DNA of 7,350 nucleotides, taken from NCBI GenBank assembly GCA_046153985.1, contig JBJXFD010000128.1, positions 1-7,350 of the forward strand, read 5' to 3'. Source of the DNA: JABWAJ01 sp046153985 (GTDB lineage: Bacteria > Bacteroidota > Bacteroidia > Chitinophagales > Saprospiraceae). Below are positions 6,101 to 7,350 of the stretch, piece after piece. Positions within the stretch are counted from its first letter, which is position 1, and each line of letters starts with the position of its first letter. Both the position numbers and the translations under genes were made by a program. Below the pieces are notes generated by a model. The model ran no database searches. It was not told the DNA's origin and was given only the letters and a program-made list of their open reading frames with translations.

Positions 6101-7350
6101 ACAACCTGAAATATAATTACTACGCCGGCACCAACCGACTGCAAAACGTGACCGATGCTACTCCAAACACGAATTATGTGGACATAGACATCGACAACCA
6201 AACAGCCGCCAACAACTACCGCTACGACCCTATTGGCAACATGACCAATGACGCGGCCGAAAGCCTGACTATTTCCTGGAACCTGCAAGGCAAAGTCTCC
6301 AAAATCACAGATGCTGCACCCGCCAAATCCATCGACTTCGGCTACAACCCTATGGGCAACCGCGTACTGAAAACAGTGGACGGCAAAAGCACCTACCATG
6401 CCCTGGACGCCTCCGGTAACGTGCTGGCGACCTACCGCCGCGACCCACAAGGCAATGTCACTATGGAATCGGCCTGGCTTTACGGCAACAGCCGGCTGGG
6501 CGAATACCGGGCAGATAAATGCCTGAGTGGATCCTGCCTACCGGCGAACGCGCCGAAAACCGACCACGTGTACCATATCACTGGCAAACGCCGCTACGAA
6601 GAAAGCAACCATCTGGGAAATGTACTGTCGGTGGTGAGCGATCGAAAGTTGGCCTTGGGTACGGGCAGCACGGTTACCGCTTTTACCTCGGATGTGGTGG
6701 GAGCGCAGGATTATTATGCGTTTGGGATGTTGATGCCGGGGCGGGGTTTCACAGGAGTAGAGTATAAATATGGGTTGCAAGGTTGGGAACTTGATGACGA
6801 AGTATTGGGAATTGGAAATTCCTATACAACTTTTTCAAGGCAGTATGATTCTAGAGTTGTTAGAACATGGAGTCCTGATCCAAAACGCCAATATTCCTCG
6901 TCTTACATAATGCTAGGAAATAATCCATTAAACGGAGTTGATCCAGATGGTGCTTGGTTTTGGGAAAGTTCGAATGTTAGACAAGCAAGAAAATTTGCTG
7001 ATCGAACAGGAGGTAAATTTGAAAAGTGGAAAGGGCTAGATGGTAATAGTTATGCTAGTGTAACCTTTGATGCTAAAAGCACTGGTCAAACCATAATAAC
7101 AGTTAATAAAGGAAGTATAACAGCAAAATTACCCCAACAAGAATCAACTTGTTATGTATTTAGACCTGGTCAAGATCGTACCGATATAATGATGCAATCA
7201 GGAATTGGGTTTTATGAATCAATGAGAGCAAGGGCCAGTGGATGGGATAGAGTAGTTTGGGCTTTAAAATCAGGTGATGCATGGGCGTATGGTAGGATGG
7301 AATATAATAGAAAAGGGCAAGCCCCAGGGGTTATTAAAGCAATAGCAGGG
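97..7350 (+). CDS. Giant exported RHS/YD-repeat protein with variable C-terminal tip (3' partial)
   Basis: The frame is open for 2418 codons from ATG 97 to the window edge and has no stop in view. The ATG was chosen because the in-frame stop at 31-33 limits upstream extension and a signal peptide follows at once; TTG 91 is the only nearby alternative. No Shine-Dalgarno sequence precedes it, as is common in Bacteroidota. Architecture seen: signal peptide 1-20, FN3-like stretch about 195-275, YD-like block with PDNTGRVRRQSG about 323-553, Cys-rich region about 549-1568, YD shell about 1517-2182, RHS-associated core about 2200-2285 ending DPDG, then a new tip. Known for the family: YD repeats form a hollow beta-cocoon that can enclose a C-terminal toxin, released in some members by autoproteolysis near the DPxG motif. 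Inferred: an exported or surface protein used in contact with other cells. The low GC of the last 570 bases suggests tip exchange. A non-toxic adhesion or cell-wall role remains possible. Confidence 0.93.
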   Translation, partial: MKQLLSLLLCLCTLMPVTRAGVEPTISVSQPGTVFMSAVPPPLSAAAIAPSGASFNLKAVTNLVKLSSDQNSTTYISFDYQLKVPVKVTYYKYPNLTTPLVINEELTINYHPDPAKQREYQQADAFRFADGYKVEVQVIQTGITVKSLAGVNLSATQIADVAKTVTIQNEILVERYYAFNPGTAGSFPQAPTLISSSNELEIKWNPVQGAEEYDLEWIYVDDYDPDQYSALLPASSLNYDFDRNAARVQIKSSSYRLPLVYERGYLLFRVRGIGRSAADNFVSPIPGVWFCSGANCDRGKVGNYAAQGVYQITQAFEMDKMNWQAVTTYAEEGKRSDVVKFIDGSARIRQFVTLLNTERMALVGENIFDFQGRAAIQPLPVPVNNATIRFYPNFNQNKNTTPTPYGPKDFDLDQPVCASKTDPMRSDNSFAYPNAGASNYYSPFYPLKTTGFNAYIPDAEEFPFSQTEFMPDNTGRVRRQSGVGKTHQLNNKHESKYFYGTPAQEDLDRLFGNEAGNAVHYEKKMVQDPNGQLSIAYVDPKGNIIATALAGECPKGVLPLDSYLSPTLVTVDLLAANVKDTINYALTTVRTLTVSTPGDYDFVYKMTGEQFTDLTCMNTKFCYDCIYDLELSVVDNLNCNKVLFQHTETIGKLLELNHGEEKISTDCVTPAYQFDTQKDLLGKTFTVKITEPGTYTVVKKLKVNQAAADAYVNHFLNDPSNKCSQKYDAFLKTEMSKIDTFGCHLDCADIDTTVLNDPKLTPDELKDIAKEIADLKESLCDSTLTLCESAYTAMLSDVSPRGQYGYIPGTAATSPEDPYVSVYAPNSRLKGGGAIAIFRDQSVEFPDEKGAAFKIDLGKGLVNINDNSVDMETFLSYWRDDWAAILVKYHPEYCYYEYCLNYLQKKVQVQSGGNSYSSEDYDTELAQTNTLAAAVAKGFVSSTNPTAIADIDPFFNGAVLGAVLSAMQQKIKSYITAHNSSATLSMQQVAIVTANCPGNPSSCSGTTNMTTDKEWDIYRTLYKSAKQGQLYELRTQYAITGKCYNGCIGEDPFNWQRNGFANAGFWGSPFLTSSQCCGMPNFWLFKKKDKRFPSVYDVLPPGFPLDFYSSKPKDILDSLAQYNTASDNMCCDMERHFPQFLMQLMQMFHSLTPPQTLASFTLQAGDPALPIDVMNALLQGQTSLTVAITNNNGAYTIQFGQGCQIQFTIKNSKKLGIKDICCFVPDPSGKTFQLTITLSDGKKQTVLGNMQECRLNCPGQKPECPPSEEASELVVLLNYIAGNNGLIPVKNLPATVVGPYITGAMGGPLLPGASWQWQGAQTAGQFVISIQNSGAQTCSIELTLPTGVNAKDLSHCVELRPDVSKIGLNGHTRGFIARFILKNGKTANISGLSSCFTLSFCCNPNTTRFDPPVFGINTPEDILKNCRNCQTFTITGGIFGGTLAHCPVMCDSIKEYVIPLPDPCVQHLLDVARYNAEQQYGYYLDSLKAAVRQNYLRHCLNAAEQFFVSYLDNQHHFTLYYYDQANNLVKTVPPAGVAPLNPAEVAQVTACRKVPKFNQPKYPSHTLVSNYRYNSLNQLIWQKIPDHSAEDLFFYDGLGRLVASINARQRPTGTAIRTFSYTKYDALGRMVEVGENKRSVSPTQPAATFFNTLRIKALNYKTWDAFVNAGTRTEITRTEYDRSTPAYTALFPNGQQDNLRGRVAALTWMPKINPTAGTTSMLLYSYDIHGNVKTFVQKSFLLDAKTVQYDYDLVSGKVNSLDYQPGKADQFLHRYIYDADNRLIRVRTSPDGVFWDKDASYKYYPHGPLARTELGHDRVQGLDYAYTIHGWIKGVNSGSLDPANDMGKDGQNAAAGNFARDAFGFLLGYYDDDYQAIGGSSVSFEPAYKGSNLNDPTLAPDLFNGNIRHMVTAIEPFMMGANAAKPLATLYTYDQLNRLRKVNADMDNFDPTPGTGNKWLQSPNREMRWNNELTYDANGNILTQLRGGNKVQANAFAKYDMDNLKYNYYAGTNRLQNVTDATPNTNYVDIDIDNQTAANNYRYDPIGNMTNDAAESLTISWNLQGKVSKITDAAPAKSIDFGYNPMGNRVLKTVDGKSTYHALDASGNVLATYRRDPQGNVTMESAWLYGNSRLGEYRADKCLSGSCLPANAPKTDHVYHITGKRRYEESNHLGNVLSVVSDRKLALGTGSTVTAFTSDVVGAQDYYAFGMLMPGRGFTGVEYKYGLQGWELDDEVLGIGNSYTTFSRQYDSRVVRTWSPDPKRQYSSSYIMLGNNPLNGVDPDGAWFWESSNVRQARKFADRTGGKFEKWKGLDGNSYASVTFDAKSTGQTIITVNKGSITAKLPQQESTCYVFRPGQDRTDIMMQSGIGFYESMRARASGWDRVVWALKSGDAWAYGRMEYNRKGQAPGVIKAIAG
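679..921 (+). other. Fibronectin-III-like beta-sandwich in the N-terminal region
   Basis: Residues about 195-275 contain the pattern ELEIKWNPVQGAEEYDLEW, which matches the B and C strands of FN3-like domains (L.W.P..GA..Y.LEW). A later strand pair (YLLFRVRGIG) resembles the F/G end of such a fold. The region lies between an unassigned, strand-rich N-terminal segment (residues 21-190) and the first YD-like block. FN3-like modules in secreted proteins usually act as spacers or adhesion modules. The assignment rests on pattern only and the borders are approximate. Confidence 0.5.
1063..1755 (+). other. N-terminal YD-like block with the PDNTGRVRRQSG motif
   Basis: Residues 323-383 hold two degenerate YD half-repeats: FIDGSARIRQ at 341-350 and IFDFQGRAAIQ at 367-377, the latter followed by PLPVPV. 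These resemble the YFDGLGR.RQ and YD..GR signatures found at the start of Bacteroidota RHS proteins (DUF6443-type regions). Further on, YIPDAEEFPFSQTEF leads to PDNTGRVRRQSG at 471-482 and then KYFYGTPAQEDLDRLFG at 496-512, and the block ends in a YVDPKGNIIATALAG strand. I recall this string of motifs as a conserved unit in giant Chitinophagaceae-type proteins; no search was run. It probably forms the first turns, or the plug end, of the shell. Confidence 0.65.
3646..3870 (+). repeat. Diverged internal protein repeat, copy A
   Basis: Residues 1184-1258 form a strand-rich unit: GCQIQFTI (first Cys 1203), a KD step at 1218-1219, a CC pair at 1221-1222 followed by PDP, then FQLTITLSDGKK (1232-1243) and ECRLNC (1252-1257). 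The order matches copy B about 140 residues later. Similarity is seen at protein level only, so this is an old duplication or a shared beta-sandwich fold. Confidence 0.45.
4072..4308 (+). repeat. Diverged internal protein repeat, copy B
   Basis: Residues 1326-1404 repeat the layout of copy A: TCSIELTL (first Cys 1338), a KD step at 1351-1352, Cys1356 followed by a PD pair, then FIARFILKNGKT (1375-1386) and SCFTLSFCC (1394-1402). In both copies the Phe and the Gly of the F-x8-G element are nine residues apart. The spacing between the first Cys and KD differs by two residues, so the match is approximate. Confidence 0.45.
4645..6642 (+). other. YD-repeat (RHS) shell region
   Basis: Residues about 1517-2182 carry a series of YD-type motifs: LYYYDQANNLVKT (1519-1531), YRYNSLNQLIWQ, FFYDGLGRLVAS (1594-1605), YTKYDALGRMVEVG, LYSYDIHGNVKTF, YIYDADNRLIRVR, LYTYDQLNRLRKV, LTYDANGNILTQL, YRYDPIGNMTND, FGYNPMGNRVLKT and LDASGNVLATYR. 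Bacteroidota-type insertions are also present: HGWIKGVNSG (1829-1838), ARDAFGFLLGYYDDDYQAIG and LFNGNIRHMVTAI. The region ends in EESNHLGNVLSVVSD, a hallmark near the RHS core. YD repeats fold into a spiralling beta-sheet cocoon in structurally known Tc and T6SS RHS proteins. There are no cysteines in the 560 residues from 1569 to 2128, in sharp contrast to the region before. Confidence 0.9.
6694..6951 (+). other. RHS-associated C-terminal core domain ending in DPDG
   Basis: Residues 2200-2285 follow the conserved order of the RHS-associated core: DYYAFGMLMPGR, then YKYGLQGWELDDEVLGIGN (2223-2241), then RQYDSRVVRTWSPDP, then LGNNPLNGVDPDG (2273-2285). The usual Bacteroidota form of the third element is DFGARMYDPRLGRFLSVDP, so TTFSRQYDSRVVRTWSPDP is a diverged version: the G-A-R and Y-D-P-R-L parts are altered while the final DP is kept. 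In other RHS proteins this domain seals the cocoon and includes the aspartate protease that releases the tip. Candidate acidic residues here are Asp2261, Asp2282 and Asp2284. Whether cleavage occurs cannot be told from sequence. Confidence 0.85.
6952..7350 (+). other. Variable C-terminal tip, putative effector or toxin domain (3' partial)
   Basis: The 133 visible residues after DPDG (2286-2418) are not YD repeat. They open with AWFWESSNVRQARKFADRTG, continue with FEKWKGLDGNSYASVTFDA and a strand-like TIITVNKGSITAKL, and run into CYVFRPGQDRTDIMMQSG and GDAWAYGRMEYNRKG at the window edge. The codons are A/T-ending, and GC from 6781 to 7350 is 38.9% (222 of 570), against about 56% in the sampled YD shell. 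The visible part contains no histidine and one cysteine (C2352), so His-dependent nuclease folds such as HNH are not supported so far. By position it is where polymorphic toxin domains sit, but I recognise no toxin family. The stop codon and any immunity gene lie outside the window. Confidence 0.6.

Noticed and set aside
4819..6450. Several reverse-strand open frames of 70-136 codons opposite the YD region, including 6040-6450 and 4819-5184.
   Set aside because: They lie antisense to a clearly coding frame with C-ending codons, which makes stops rare on the other strand. Their translations show no recognisable motifs.
6808..6822. Perfect 6-bp inverted repeat GGAATT-GGA-AATTCC near the composition step, considered as a recombination site or terminator.
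   Set aside because: It is short, lies inside codons for the conserved GIGNS core motif, has no U-tract, and is expected by chance.
97..7350. DNA-level tandem repeats, CRISPR, insertion-sequence ends or a variable-region/template pair of a diversity-generating element.
   Set aside because: Reading the window showed only protein-level YD repetition and no matched DNA repeats, terminal inverted repeats or reverse transcriptase.

Overview
The window is almost entirely one very large plus-strand coding region. From an ATG at 97 the frame stays open to the last base (2418 codons) and continues beyond the window. I read this frame end to end and found no stop or frameshift. Before it lies only the tail of another plus-strand gene, which stops at 84-86. 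The 10-bp gap suggests the two are co-transcribed.

The giant product looks like an exported Bacteroidota RHS/YD-repeat protein. In order it has: a Sec signal peptide (residues 1-20); an N-terminal region with a fibronectin-III-like stretch (about 195-275); a block carrying two YD-like half repeats and the motif PDNTGRVRRQSG (about 323-553); a roughly 1000-residue cysteine-rich region with 39 Cys (about 549-1568); a Cys-free YD-repeat shell (about 1517-2182); the RHS-associated core ending in NGVDPDG (about 2200-2285); and a variable tip of at least 133 residues (2286 onward) cut by the window end.

The organism is most likely a Bacteroidota member, possibly near Chitinophagaceae or Saprospiria. 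I base this on the form of the core (SNHLGNVL, HGWIKGVN, YKYG...DDEV.G.GN, NNPLNGVDPDG), on the giant secreted layout, and on the lack of a Shine-Dalgarno sequence before the start. Recognition is from memory of the family; no search was run.

Base composition changes along the gene. Four sampled 60-base rows in the YD region give about 56% GC, while 6781-7350 gives about 39%. The change falls inside the conserved core, shortly before the tip. This is the usual sign of a polymorphic-toxin-type gene whose C-terminal end has been swapped. The natural model is an exported shell carrying an exchangeable effector tip, with any immunity gene lying just past the window. The tip's activity cannot be named from sequence alone. 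I see no RNA genes, CRISPR array, insertion sequence or separate reverse-strand gene.
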